In this document: positions 21,198 through 33,241 of the stretch, piece by piece | Numbering within the stretch: position 1 is the stretch's first letter | Layout: each line of letters begins with the position of its first letter | Source: Euclidia mi | Taxonomy: Eukaryota > Arthropoda > Insecta > Lepidoptera > Erebidae | Assembly (NCBI GenBank): GCA_944739405.2 | Contig: OX123191.2 | Span: forward strand, 8,784,830-8,848,829 | Direction of reading: 5' to 3' | DNA length: 64,000 nucleotides | Notes under the pieces: model-generated | The model's input: the letters and a program-made list of their open reading frames with translations, nothing else | Databases searched by the model: none | Told to the model about the DNA's origin: nothing | Translations under genes and position numbers: made by a program

Positions 21198-22304
21198 TTT
21201 TTTGCTTTTTAGTGGTATACTAATAAAAAATAGCAATAGGTGGTACATAGGATGGTGTTGGTGGGTACATGATGGGGAGGCCTTCCTTACGTGCCTCAAT
21301 TCTGAAATGTAGACCTGTACCTTTCTGGCAATTTCAAGTATTTTTTGTTTTCAACTAAATAGCCTAAACACGTTCGTTTCAGTTCCATCATCACATCTCG
21401 GAAATCATCCATTACCAAAGACAAAACAAACGAGCTTAAACACGATGATATTGCGTTATTGTATTACAAAGATCCCATGGCCACCTTCCTGCTCCATCAT
21501 CAGACTTTGGAAAACATTCAGCACTAAAGTCCATTTAAAGACGAATCCAAAGAGCCCAAACTCAATGGGATTGCGTCTTTGTATTACAAAGATGACATGG
21601 CCACCTTCCTGCTCCATCGTCAGACCATGGAAATCATCCACCATCAAATTCTATGTAAAGACGACTCAAACGAGCCCAAACTCGATGGGATTGCGTAATT
21701 GTATTTCAAATATCCCATGGCTACCTTCCTGCTCCATCATCAGAGTTTGGTGAACATTCAGCACTAAATTCAGCACTAAAGTCCATGTAAAGATGAATCA
21801 AACGAGCCCAAGCTCAATGGGATTGCGTCTTTGTATTACAAACATCTCATGGTAACCTTCCTGCTCCATCATCAGATCCTGCAAAACATCCAGTACCAAA
21901 GTCCATGTAAAGACGAATCAAACGACCTTAACCTCGATGAGATTGGGTTATTGTATCACAAAAATCTCATGGTTACCTTCCAACTCTATCATCAGACCAT
22001 GGAAATCATCTAGCATCAAAGTCCATGTAAAAGACGACTCAAACGAGCCCAAACTCGACGGCATTGGGTTGTTACGGTCAAATCGCTTCAAGTGTGCTTA
22101 TAAAATTTGAAGAGTTCCTTCGATTTCTCAGGATTCCATGATCAGATCCTGCCTTGATGATCATGGGACCAACTAGGACGTGTACTCTTTCAATCAAAAC
22201 AAGAATTTTCGAAATCGGTCCAGGCGTCTTAGAGTAATCGGGGAACATACATAAAAAAAAAGATTCCGACGAATTGTAAACCTCCTCCTTTTTTGAAGTC
22301 GGTT
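20907..22304. mobile_element. Candidate composite DNA element enclosing fold-back and array
   Basis: The left edge 'aaccaacttcaaaaa' (20907) and the complement of the right edge 'aaccgacttcaaaaa' (ending 22304) form an imperfect terminal inverted repeat. The right-hand motif 'cctcctccttttttgaagtc' is common in lepidopteran DNA. Whether the fold-back and array form a single mobile unit is inference. Confidence 0.4.
21434..22080. repeat. Tandem array of about 120-bp units, about 5.5 copies
   Basis: Successive 'gattgcgt'/'gattgggt' landmarks at about 21450, 21570, 21690, 21823, 21943 and 22063 are followed by 'ccttcctgctccatcatcag' and end in 'aaacgagcccaaactc'. Units are 120 bp; one is 133 bp through a short internal duplication ('cagcactaaatt'). 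Divergence between units suggests an older array. Open frames through it are incidental. Confidence 0.88.
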
Positions 22305-22487
22305 AAAAATACTCTTCACAATACAAAATCTTCACACAACATTCAAATCGAAGTAGTTTGGAAAAAAAGTGATATCTGCAGTTGAGTAGCTGAACCACCA
22401 ATACCAAAATGGATAGTGCAGAAAACATGACGAACTTTAGTAACGTCACCCTTCGTAGAAATCGCATTATTGAATCTTCTGACTCAC

Positions 22488-24026
22488 TTATGCCCGGTTT
22501 CTGAGGTACTTTTATCGGTGGTTTATCTATCCGTTAGCGTTATTGGTTCGATAACTCAAGAAACTGCGTTTCTGAACAACGCATCATAACATAAACTCCA
22601 GTTATCCTTAGTTTAACATAACCGACCAATGTTCGCCGTTTATCGGTTCCATAACTTTATTTGAAGTTTAACTTCTGTCAAACGTGTTACCTTTTTTAAG
22701 ATTTTAAGGTTTTGATCATAGACTAATATATTATAACTGGAAAGTTTTGATATGATAGGTTTGTGTTTACAACTTTTACATAACCGATACAAAATGTCGT
22801 ATTCGAGCAGTTCTGCAGTGAGCAGAGAGTTTGATTTTGAAGTGTTGGAGTTTATTGCTAATTAATCAGTACCTAGAAACCTAAGATCTAGGAGAAATCT
22901 TTTTGAAATGTTTACGGATAAAGAATATAAAATGAGATATCGTTTTGATAAGGACACCGCGTTACACATAAGTGATATGATCAGCATAAGTTTAGCTCCA
23001 GTTATGTATCGCAAATATACATTGTCTATGTTGGAACAAATTTTCATCATATTACGATTTTACGCCACAGGCACATTTCAAGTAGTGATTGGTGATGATA
23101 TTAATGTTCTTAAAACCACTGTGTCAAGAGTGGTTTATAAAGTAAGTAGATAATTAGCAAAACTAGCTAGAAGATATATACGAATGCCAAACTCTGAAGA
23201 TCTGGGAGAAGTTAAAGCGCAATTTTTTAATATAGGTAGCTGGTTTTCCAAATGTTATCGGCTGTGTAGATGGATCTCATATTCCAATTCAATCTCCTGG
23301 AGGAGAGCAACCAGAACTTTTTAGGAACAGAAAAGGTTTCTTTTTTGTCAATGTACAAGTTGTATGTGATGCAAAATTAAAGGTACATCATAGATTTAGG
23401 TGCTCGTTGACATGGACCTACTCATGACAGTACAGTGTACCATAATTCATTTCTACGAGCTCCCCTGCATAACAATGAGATACCTAGATGGTCACATCCT
23501 AGGAGACAGTGCCTATCCTTGTGGCAAGTACATAATGATACCATTTTTGAATCCTAATACAACTGCAGAAAAGCTCTACAATGAAGCACAAATCATCATC
23601 ATCATAAAATGTCAAATCTTCTGACAGCGAGGCCTGATTTGACATTTTATTTTTTTAAAGTATATAAGTTAGCAGGCGTTACGAATGAGGCATTATCATA
23701 TTTTTTTAGTAAAATAACGAGCAACTAGTGGTTTACTCCTAAAAAAAACAATATATGATTAAACAACTAGTTAAACAGACAAATTAAAATATTTAAATAA
23801 GTTTTCAACTCGTTTTTTTAAACAGAGTCATCTAGTGGCAGAAAAAAGAACTACGTTTTGGTTCAATCACAGATAATATAATACTTTACAGTGTTCAATA
23901 GTTATTGAACGCTCCAGTGCGCATTCAGAAACGCAGTGTCAGTTAACCAACGTTTATCCTTTCCATAACTTTTATGAATCAATAACTGTTGAGAGTATAT
24001 CTGGTAACTTCAGAAACCGGGCATTA
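22488..24026. mobile_element. PIF/Harbinger DNA transposon, degenerate
   Basis: The element is 22491-24023 (1533 bp). The left end TGCCCGGTTTCTGAGGT and the complement of the right end TGCCCGGTTTCTGAAGT are terminal inverted repeats. The flanks TTA at 22488-22490 and TTA at 24024-24026 give the 3-bp duplication typical of the superfamily. It contains a decayed HARBI1-like transposase on the plus strand. It sits inside LINE ORF1 (22409-25212), so it arrived after the LINE. Confidence 0.9.
22794..23611 (+). pseudogene. Harbinger (HARBI1-like) DDE transposase, decayed
   Basis: ATG at 22794 (MSYSSSSAVSREF), with a premature TAA at 22863-22865 in the same frame. The helix-turn-helix-like N-terminal region follows (MRYRFDKDTALHISDMISIS; LRFYATGTFQVVIGDDI; TVSRVVYKVSR), then TAA at about 23151. 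A frameshift near 23235 leads into the catalytic part: VIGCVDGSHIPI (first Asp), RNRKGFFFVNVQVVCD, then THDSTVYHNSFLRAP after another stop. A further frameshift gives GDSAYPCGKYIMIPFLNP (second Asp) and YNEA. The region with the third acidic residue is missing. At least two stops, two frameshifts and a 3' loss: non-functional. Superfamily assignment is confident from these motifs. Confidence 0.85.
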
Positions 24027-25159
24027 ATCTGTCTTACACCTCAATAACATCAAACCCGTCTTGTAGAAGCCTACCAGACTTATCAGACAACATAAACGAT
24101 GTGGAATTTCTCAAAGAAGAAGTACTTAGATTAAACAACGAACTTCAAAGCGCACACAAAGAAATGGAAGCTCTAATAATTGAAAATAATGAACTAAAAC
24201 AGCAATCTGCTGGGCAACAGAGAAAGATATCACAGTTCAAAGAAATTTACACTGGCACGCCGGAGATAAAGAATTCTTCGCAAAAAAAGAAGTATAGGTC
24301 TCGTAGAAATATCGTAACTAAATCAATCCCATTTATTGAAAAGGAAGACAATGATACTAGCTTGATACCGACAGATTTTGACACGACAACCACCGTTAAA
24401 CATAACTCCAACAACATCACAGCAGAACCAATAGATGTCGCTACGAGTCTGACAACACAAGTAAAGGAACCCCAACAGATGTATGAAAATTCAAGCAAAT
24501 CTATTCCAAATATAATAATTCTAGGTGACCAACAAGCTCGCGGATTGTCTAGTGCTATGATACAAGCTAGACGAAACAAATGGAATTATAAGTACAGTAT
24601 ATCATCAGTAATTAAACCTAACGCTACTAGTGCACAGATTATAAGTGACTGTAATGATGACTTCTTAAGAAACTTAGGCCCTGTTGATATTATATTATTA
24701 GTATTAAGATCCAATGACACTCAACCCTATGTATATATATATATATATCTGAAATATATAACGCTCTTCATAAACTTCGCTCTCACACTGTATTTATTAC
24801 AAATGTTCAACACAACTCATGGTTGAATGAAAATATGATAAACACCCAACTTGAAATGTTAACGAAGAATTATAATAAATGTAAATACCTAAAAATACAC
24901 AATTCATACCAACATGATTACTACAATCAATATGCACCATTAAAATATCATAAAAAATATCTTCTATTTCTTTGTCATAAAGTGAATAGTGAAATTGACT
25001 ACCCACATTACCAAAAAGGAGTATACGAAAATTTAAAAACAAAGCAATCAATGTGTCAATACCAACCCACTTCTACATTCATACACAATACAATGCCCAC
25101 ATTAGACCAAAATAGAGTTCGTACGATACAACCTAAAATAACAACATACTTCAAAACAA

Positions 25160-28024
25160 TTGTTAAAGCTACGATTCCTAGAGATGCGCGTTTATTTCGT
25201 AAGTCAATCTAATCAATCTGTTACATTGATACATCAAAATATTGCTGGAGTACTGAGTAAACAGGAGTTGATTGAGGCAGCCATTGAGGATCTGGATAAA
25301 GACCTAGGCACTATCGACATTGTATGCTTTACTGAGACCTTTCTTAAAAGCGGTACCGAGATAAATCTCAGATTGAAAAATTATAGATTAGTATCGGCTT
25401 TCTCACGTATCAACCAACGCCGCGGAGGCTCATGTATTTTAATAAAAATTACTTACAATAGAAGGAGATTATTAACTACATACAACCAATCCCATTTCAC
25501 TTTGAATACTGCGCTATTGAAATAAGTAAATTTAACCTCATTGTTGTATGCATATATAGAACACCTGCATCAAACGCAAGCGTTTTCTTGGAGAATTTTG
25601 AACTACTTGTCAATAATCTATGTAAAAAATCAAAGAAAAATATAATTTTATGTGGTGACTGGAACATAGACATCATGAAAACAAGCAAAATATCTCAGGA
25701 TTTAAAGTCAATATTGATGAATAATAATCTTATAAATCACATAGAATTACCAACGCGTAAAAACTCATGTTTGGATTTAATTATTAGCAATATACAGAAT
25801 AATAAACCAGCCTTACACTATTTAGCTCTGTCAGATCACGAAACTGCACAGTCGCTAACTGTAAATTTGGAAGTAAATAAAGAAATAAAAGATGTTTCCC
25901 GGTTTTGGTTCAAAAGGATTAGGGACTTTAATGAAGAAAATTTAAGTAAATTTAAATATTATATCTCAAATCTATCTTTTTCCGAAGTATATGAGTGTCA
26001 AACAACTGATAAAGCTTTCAACGCATTCCACGATACTATAACCTTATTTTATAAACTGTGTTTTCCTATTATTGAGATAAAAATCTAGTAAAATTGTAAA
26101 AAATAGATACCTAACAAGAAATATAAAACGATGCTGCATTAAAAAAAGAATCTTATTCCTAAAATATCATCAAAACAACCATAATAAAACAAGTAATAAG
26201 CAAATATATTACAAGTACACTAAAATATTAAAAAAGTGTATTCATAAAGCTCAACAGATCAATAGCATAAACTACATAAGTAAGTCTAAAAACGCCTGTA
26301 AAGCTGCCTGGCAATTAATCAAAGAAAAGACAAATAACACATCAATAAGTCATGAAATTGATTCTGTAAAAGTAAATAATCAAACGTTTAATGATCCTAA
26401 TATGATATGTGAGTTGTTTAATAAATTTTATATATCCTTGACTAATGATAAAAATATACGTAGTACAAAAAATCCTACAAAAATTTCGGAAAACTCTAAA
26501 AGTATATTTTTAACACCTGTTAACGATCACGATATCTACAAAATATTACAAAGCTTAAAAAATACCAATTCTACGGGATATGACGACTTAAATACTAAAG
26601 TTCTAAAAAAATGCGCCCACATCTTAGTACCTCCCCTAACTTATATAATAAATCTATCGCTAACAGAAGGAATATTTCCAAAACGTTTAAAAATATCAAT
26701 CGTAAAGCCTATGTATAAAAAAGGGCCGAAAACAGATATAAATAATTATCGACCAGTAACACTTATACCCGTACTATCAAAAATATTTGAAAAAACAATG
26801 TATACCAAAATAGAAAACTTTGTAATATCGTGTAACATACTGAAGGAGGAACAATTCGGATTTAGGAAAAATACTTCGACAACCCTAGCTTGTTTTTCAT
26901 TAATAAAACAAATAACAGAAGCTCTTAATTCTAAAAATAAAATTGCTTGCGTCTTTCTCGATATGACGAAGGCTTTTGATTTTGTTTGCCATGAAACCTT
27001 ATTAGCTAAGCTTTCGGCCTACGGTATACGGGGTAACGCTAATGACTGGATCAAAAGCTACCTAACGGAAAGACAACAATGTGTAGAAATTATAAGAACC
27101 AGTAATTCTAAACAAAAATCTTATAGATCTAGCTTCAGGCACAACAGTTATGGTACTCCACAAGGTGGAATATTATCACCACTTCTCTTTCTCCTTTATA
27201 TAAACGACCTGCCTGACGCGATAGAAAAGCAATGTATATTGTTCGCAGACGATACTACTATATTAATCAAAAGCAATAATGATGATAGCCTTAAACATGA
27301 CATTACTCGCGCGTTAGATAATGCTATCAGTTGGTTGGAACGAAATAACCTACGCATAAATATGTCAAAAACCAACATTATTAAATTTCAGACCTCCAAA
27401 ACCCACACACACACAACACCTTTAAACATTAAATACAATAGCAACGACCTTAATGTTGTCAGCGAATGTGTATTCTTGGGTATAACTATTGACAATATCT
27501 GTAGCTGGAGACCACATATAGCTAAAATTGTATCCAAAATAGATAAGTTTGTATATGCGTTAAAAAGAATAAGCCAAACTGTTAATTTAGATACCGCAAT
27601 GTTGGCTTATCATGCATATATATCATCAATATTAAGATATGGTGTTATTATATGGGGCAACTCTGTAGAAATGGAAAGAGTTTTTAAGGTGCAAAAGCGG
27701 TGCGTTCGTGCAATATGTGGAGTGTCCCCTCTAGATAGTTGTAAACCATTATTTCAACGACTAAAGATTTTATCATTACCTTGCCTATATATATTTGAAA
27801 TATGTGTCTTCGAGAAAAAGAATTACAACTTGTTTAAAAAATTTGGAGACTATGAAAACAGTCGTTATAGACATAAATATAAATTAATTTTACCACAAAT
27901 TAAATTGGAACTATATAATAGAAATGTAAATTGTATGTGTATAAGAATATTTAATCACCTTCCACGGAAACTCATTAATCTACCATTGACATTATTTAAA
28001 AACAATTATTCAATATATTATTAG
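25160..28024 (+). pseudogene. LINE ORF2: APE endonuclease and reverse transcriptase
   Basis: The endonuclease part begins near 25215 (LIHQNIAGVLSKQ), with VCFTETFL carrying the catalytic Glu. It shifts frame at about 25495 and continues with VCIYRTPASNA, then ILCGDWNIDI and LSDHETAQS (Asp/Asn and Asp-His motifs). A second shift, one extra A at about 26083, leads into a basic linker and the reverse transcriptase: NNYRPVTLIPVLSKIFEK, EEQFGFRKNTST, ACVFLDMTKAFDFV, GTPQGGILSPLLFLLYINDL and the catalytic LFADDTTIL. It ends at a stop at 28024. All reverse transcriptase core motifs are present from 26402 on. This protein would nick DNA and copy LINE RNA; two frameshifts disable it here. Confidence 0.88.
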
Positions 28025-28252
28025 ATAAAAATTATTACACTATAAAACATTTCTTAGAAAGTAAAATTAACGAGACTGTTTAAGTGGATCTAGAAATGTT
28101 ATATTAATGAGTATTGGTATTATAATAAATTGGTAATTACATTATATAATAATACATTTGCACGCCACTCTTGGCAGAATATGTTGAATTCCAATCATTG
28201 TAACATCTATTGTACCATATTCTTGCAAATAAATATTTTGAATTGAATTGAA

Positions 28253-28480
28253 TTCACCAGGAATATTATATCGTTTTAAATATTATCGACTTATTGATGT
28301 GATGATAGATGTGCCATGTTCTTATTTTAGCAATGACTAGACCAGCATCTAAACCTGGTTTAGGAATTATACTACCTATTGGTAAAAATCGTACAAAATC
28401 CGTCAGGTAGTTTTTAGAGTCTATCGCGTTCATATGGACATAAAAGAAAAAAGGGGGCCGCATTATATAATATGTATAGA
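28253..28480. other. No gene recognised
   Basis: Short AT-rich interval between the LINE tail and a Helitron-like element. Confidence 0.5.
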
Positions 28481-28687
28481 CTAGATGAGCCCACGGTTAC
28501 ACCCGCGTTATTTAAGGCTACTGCTCCGCTCTCGTGACTCATAGCGTGATGTTATATAGCCTATAGCCTTCCTCGATAAATGGGCTATCTAACACTGAAA
28601 GAATTTTTGAAATCGGTCTAGTTTTTTCTGAGATTAGCGCGTTCAACCAAACAAACAAACTATATAGCTTTATGTATTAGTATAAGA
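28481..28687 (-). mobile_element. Helitron-like non-autonomous element
   Basis: Sense TC after A at 28687, with 'gtttgtttgtttggttgaac' and 'gcgctaatctcagaaa' blocks. Sense CTAG at 28484-28481 is followed by T. 207 bp. Both ends and the A/T target fit a Helitron. Confidence 0.62.
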
Positions 28688-28689
28688 TA

Positions 28690-29054
28690 TGAGCATTGGT
28701 CTAGTGAAAAGACTAACAAACTTCTACGAAGGTCATTTTGGGTGGAAATCCACGCCGCATACCACTGACTTTTTAAAGTTAAGTGCGTATTAAATTGCTA
28801 ATTTTATCACTTGCCTATTGCTTCGGAGAACACGTTAAGCTGTCGGTTCCGGCTATCATGAACATCTTGGCAGTCGATATAGGAAATTAGAACCTCCAAA
28901 TAAACTGTTACTAGACTATACCATGGAATATAACATGGTTTGCGGAGGTTAGACAGGCAGTCGCTCAGTGGAAAAGCTAATATTCAATCTAATACGGTTA
29001 GACTAGTAAGCGGACCGCGGGTTGCAACTAGGATAACGCTAGGAAGATGATGAT
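28690..29054 (+). repeat. tRNA-derived SINE (family A), degenerate head
   Basis: The body ('cggagaacacgttaagctgt', 'ccaaataaactgttactag') and 'aagatgatgatg' tail match 9647-10031. The tRNA-like head is badly decayed. Confidence 0.65.
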
Positions 29055-29071
29055 GAAAACTCAACATTATA

Positions 29072-29270
29072 ACGGCTGTCATGAAGATCTTTGACAGTCG
29101 TTAAAGGGTGTCAGTACCTCTGAATAAACTAATACTAGTCTAAACCATGGAATATCGCCATCCCTTAGGCTTGCTGAGGCTAGACAGGCACTCGCTCTGT
29201 GGAAAAGCTAATATTCAGCCAAATCCGGTTAGACTAGTATGCAGACCCCGGGTTAAAACTGGAAATATGT
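29072..29270 (+). repeat. Partial SINE (family A)
   Basis: The 'gctgtcatgaagatctttga' to 'gaccccgggtt' block of the SINE body, without head or tail. It lies just after another copy in the same orientation. Confidence 0.65.
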
Positions 29271-29329
29271 TCTGTGCATACCACATTTTTCTAAAATCTT
29301 ACTTATTAGTTGAACCACCAATAAGTATA

Positions 29330-29866
29330 AATTAATAAATCTCTTTTTACTCCACTAATTACTCCACTTTGCCCACCTCGCAGCAGAACAGTGTTGGGAG
29401 CTAACTCACCGTACGCTAGGTTATGCAAAATAATCAATAGCTGCAGTGATATCATAGATTTACATGCCGACTCAGTAGCTAAACAAAAATCCAAAATTAT
29501 GAATAGCCTCTACGAATAATGTATTTATTTTAATCAATTATGTACCTATATACACCCACTCTTACTGCAATTGTTCCGTGAATCCGCTGTCAAATATCTC
29601 GCTTCCTATTGTATTCTGTATATTAATTTATAATTACACTAATAACTAACACAAAATAATTCCTGTTTATTACTTACGCATATTTTTCTAGTATAGTTAT
29701 TAAAAAAAAAAATGTAATCAGTTAACTCGCAAACTTATATGACTATGTTGTGTTTACCTTTAAGTGTTTGTTACACTAGTATTTTAACTACCTTGAATGT
29801 TATCTTGTACTTTATTTGTGTATACAAACGTTGGTGAACCTTAATAAATAAAAAAAAAAAAACTCA
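29330..29866 (+). mobile_element. Poly(A)-tailed retroposon fragment, possible LINE 3' end
   Basis: Ends in AATAAATA followed by a run of A at about 29852-29864. A short frame at about 29348-29518 (RTVLGANSPYARL...IMNSLYE, then stop) has the look of a LINE ORF2 C-terminus, but I could not confirm the family. Probably 5'-truncated. Confidence 0.4.
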
Positions 29867-31040
29867 AATGACTTGCTTCAGTATCTTTTACTTCGCATTT
29901 ACTTCGCAGTTTGATATCGAATACAGCACTGATTCTATTTGAGCCACAGACGATGTTCGCTCGCCCACCGTAAATTGGGTTGCAACTGATTGATTTTCCG
30001 TGTTGCGTCCTGAAACATGTTTAGACAGGGGGATGTCGGACTGAAATGGCGACTTAGTGCAGACGGGGCGGGATTTCCTTGAAATCTAGTGAGACGTTTT
30101 AAAGATGGTCTACCGGATTTGGTTTATGATCTACTTTAATTTGACAGTAGGCTGGGTAAATTGCTTCTGTAAGAATAAGAATGATGTGGTGTTGAATCCA
30201 ATAGCTATTTTTGGTTTTGAAAAAGAAAAGAGGTATACGAGTATATAGTTAGGCGAAAGTACGTTAACAATAACTTATTATTTGGTGGAAGGAAACGATC
30301 ATAAAAAATGTGCGACTGCTCCTAATTACGAAAGAAATATTCATCTAATTTCTACTTGAAATATATTTAATCCAAAAATAATCGCAAACCTTTAGCTCTT
30401 ATCGGCGTCATATAAGTTAAAACTACTTGACTTATGAAAGTAGGTATTAAAATGATAACTTGAATTCAATAGAGTAAATGACTGTCAAATTATTTTGATC
30501 TGTGTAAAACAGTTTGCACTGTCAAAGCTTATCCTCATATTAAAGACATAAAGACATATTTATTTCTGCATTTTGGTTGTTTACAACACTTATACATGTC
30601 AAAACCCTATTCTAGATGAGGCCGGCTTTTCCTAGCTAAATGACTTCTTGAGAAGAAAAGCCGAAACAAACTCAGAGTCATTATTTTTTTTGTCACTTCA
30701 ATTTCTTTAGTCTTTTCTTGATCTTTTAAAGTCCAGACAAAAAAGGGTTTAGTATGCAAGTACAATGCAGGAAATCATCAAGACGCTTTTGACTGACTCG
30801 GCCCACTGATGGCCCGCATTCAACAGCAATCGTACGGCTCAACCTTGATTGAGGGAGCCAGCACGATCTGTATCACTATGCCTCCACGCCATCAGAAGGT
30901 GTATGCATAAGCATGTCAGCCTAAGCCATCAGACAGGTTGCCACAACTATTTGCTTATATGTTTAATCGTACATCATCGTACTCACAACTTTACATGCTA
31001 ATACATAGTAAAATACATGTTGTAAACAATATGTAAAATT
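29867..31040. other. No gene recognised
   Basis: Unassigned sequence. A slightly GC-richer patch at 30790-30950 could be a repeat but has no match in the window. Confidence 0.45.
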
Positions 31041-33241
31041 ATAAAAATTTAAACAATGAAATGTCATATATTTAAATGTCAAAAAATATTATTGAATGTC
31101 AATTTAAGAATGTCAAAAAAAAAATAATAATAATATATTACTTAAGTAATTTTAAATGTCAAAAGAAAATAACGATGTCAAAACAAAATAAATAAAATTA
31201 CAAATGTCAAATCAAAAATGTAAGAATGTAAAGATATAAGTACTACAAATGTAAATAAAAATATTATGTCACTAATTTCAAAATGTCAAAATTCATAATG
31301 TCAATAATTTATAATTTAATGTCAATTCATAATTTTTAAACTCAATTCCAGGCGTTTTTGTCTGCTAAATAATCTTTAACTGTGTAATAAGCTTTTGAAC
31401 ACAAGCTCTGTTTAATAAATACTTTGAATTTATTAATACTTAGTTCCTGAATATTACCTGGAATTTTGTTATAAGAACGTATGCTTTGACACTTGTATGA
31501 GTTATTTATTTTTTGTAGTCTAGTTGAAGGTAGAACAAGTTTGTTTTTGTTTCGTGTATTTATTTTATGAATGTCGCTGAATTTAGAAAACATATTTATA
31601 TTTTTCCTGACATATAACAAGTTATCATAAATGTATTGAGATGCGACAGTCATTATCTTAATTTCTTTAAATTTTTCCCTCAGTGAATGCCTTGAACCAA
31701 GACTGTAGATTGCACGAATAGCCCGCTTCTGCAGTACAAACACAGTTTGAATGTCAGCTGCGTTGCCCCATAATAAAATTCCATATGACATTATGCTGTG
31801 GAAATAACTAAAATATACTAATCTGGCTGTATCTATATCAGTTAACTGACGAATTTTATAAACCGCGTACGCTGCAGAGCTAAGTCTATTCGACAACTGA
31901 CCTATATGTGGGCCCCACTGTAGCCTAGAATCTAAGGTTATGCCTAAGAATACGGTGTTATCTATAAGATCCAACTCTTCTCCATTCAAACATATGTTAG
32001 GTTTAACTTGTTTTACATTCGGTCTTGAAAATCGTATACATTTTGTTTTTCTTTCATTTAACAATAAATTGTTAGCAGTAAACCATTGAACTACTTTAGA
32101 GAGAGCGTTATTTACATCGTCATTATTTGATTGTTCTCGTCTAAGTTTAAAGATAAGTGATGTATCATCAGCAAATAACACTATCTCTTCATTATTTTGC
32201 ATAATATATGGCAAATCATTAATATATACAAGGAAAAAGAATGGACCAAGAATTGAACCTTGCGGCACTCCCATTGTGACCACTGAACCCATAGAAACTT
32301 TTCCATTTACCTCAACTCTCTGTATCCTATTACTCAAATATGATGTTAGGAGATCTAAAGCAGTGTTCTTAACTCCATAGTAATGTAATTTCCTGATCAA
32401 TGTTTCATGAAAAACGCAATCAAAAGCCTTAGATAAGTCACAAAAGACTCCTAGAGCATCATGCGACTCCTCCCAGGCATCAAAAATACTATCTAAAAGC
32501 TCAACTCCAGCATCGGTAGTTGAGCGACCCCTAGTAAAACCAAATTGTTTTTCATATAACAGAAATGTAATTTGTGGGGTCAGATGTGCTACCTGATTTA
32601 AATAACGGAATTACTTTACTACTTTTCATTTGATCAGGAAACACACCACAGTCAATGCATCTATTGAAAATTATTGCCAGTTCAGGTGCTACTGTGTTGA
32701 TTATGGATTTCGTAATCACAACAGAATTGCCCCAAAGATCACTAGTCTTCTTCAAATTAAGGGTATTAAAAGTTTTTACAATATCTTTGTCAGTGACATA
32801 ACTAAATCTAAATTCCATGTTACACCTGTTGACATTTTGTTTTAAGATAGATTCGGCGTCATTGGGGGATGAGTTCAGGGATTTAGTGGTTGAGACTGGA
32901 ATGTCTGTGAAGAAATTTTCAAATGCTGTGGCAACCTCAAAATCTGATTTTATTATCTTTTTATTTACTTGAAGCGTGTAATCGTTACTTTTAATCTTGA
33001 CCCTTCCAGTCTCATTTTTTATAATATCCCACGTTGCTTTTATTTTATTGTCACTGTTTTTAATTTTTGATTTTAAAATTGATTGATTTTTCTTAGCTTC
33101 ACGACAAATCTTTTTAAATAACTTAGAATAATTTCTTACGTATTGACAAAATTTTTCATCATTTTTATTAATTACTTTCTGTTCATATAATTCGTAAAGC
33201 TTATTAATTTGCCCATTCTGTTGCCTTGGTTGTGTTTTCAC
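31041..33241 (-). mobile_element. 5'-truncated Jockey/CR1-type LINE
   Basis: A minus-strand LINE that begins abruptly at about 33241 within the linker before the reverse transcriptase, as expected from 5' truncation, and runs to the end of ORF2 at 31342. The downstream stretch to about 31041 is AT-rich, carries repeated ATGTCA words and probably represents the 3' UTR. I saw no clear tail or target duplication. Confidence 0.72.
31342..33241 (-). pseudogene. LINE reverse transcriptase (ORF2), frameshifted
   Basis: The N-terminal part (33241-32552) is linker plus early reverse transcriptase (MKSSKVIPLFKSG, DPTNYISV). At about 32565 the frame shifts and roughly 30 residues normally found between NYRPVS and KQFGF are missing. 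The frame then continues with EKQFGFTRGRSTTDAG, GVFCDLSKAFDCVFHETL, VTMGVPQGSILGPFFFLVYI, the catalytic VLFADDTSLIF and a C-terminal HSIMSYGILLWG region, to the stop at 31342. The endonuclease is absent. The catalytic FADD is kept, but truncation, deletion and frameshift make it inactive. Confidence 0.82.

Larger units (their letters stand above)
22409..25212 (+). pseudogene. LINE ORF1: coiled-coil plus SGNH-hydrolase-like domain, interrupted
   Basis: ORF1 starts at ATG 22409 (MDSAENMTNF), is broken at 22490 by the Harbinger insertion and resumes at 24027 in the same frame if the insert and one TTA are ignored. A leucine-rich coiled coil follows (EFLKEEVLRLNNELQSAHKE, from 24101). At about 24500-24560 comes an esterase/SGNH-like motif, IIILGDQQARGL. 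Related CR1-type ORF1 proteins have GDS here; the Ser nucleophile position is Gln. The frame shifts in a (TA)n tract at about 24731-24750 and continues as NEN...LFRKSI to the stop at 25212. ORF1 of such elements binds RNA and supports retrotransposition. The end overlaps the start of the ORF2 frame by about 50 bp. Confidence 0.75.
22409..28252 (+). mobile_element. CR1/Jockey-type LINE with nested Harbinger insertion
   Basis: A two-ORF non-LTR retrotransposon: ORF1 with a coiled-coil and SGNH-hydrolase-like region, then ORF2 with endonuclease and reverse transcriptase. The 3' end carries a TTGAA microsatellite tail at about 28235-28252, the kind of short-repeat tail found in CR1-related LINEs. 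The 5' limit is unknown; the first ORF1 codon I can support is the ATG at 22409. A 1533-bp PIF/Harbinger element interrupts ORF1. Frameshifts at about 24740, 25495 and 26083 make this copy inactive. Confidence 0.82.

Noticed and set aside
21445..22013. Frames such as the 102-codon peptide with repeated PPSCSIIRLW.
   Set aside because: Read-through of the 120-bp tandem array, with no conserved domain.
24247..24579. 110-codon minus-strand frame.
   Set aside because: Shadow of LINE ORF1, which has the recognisable coiled coil and SGNH-like motif on the plus strand.
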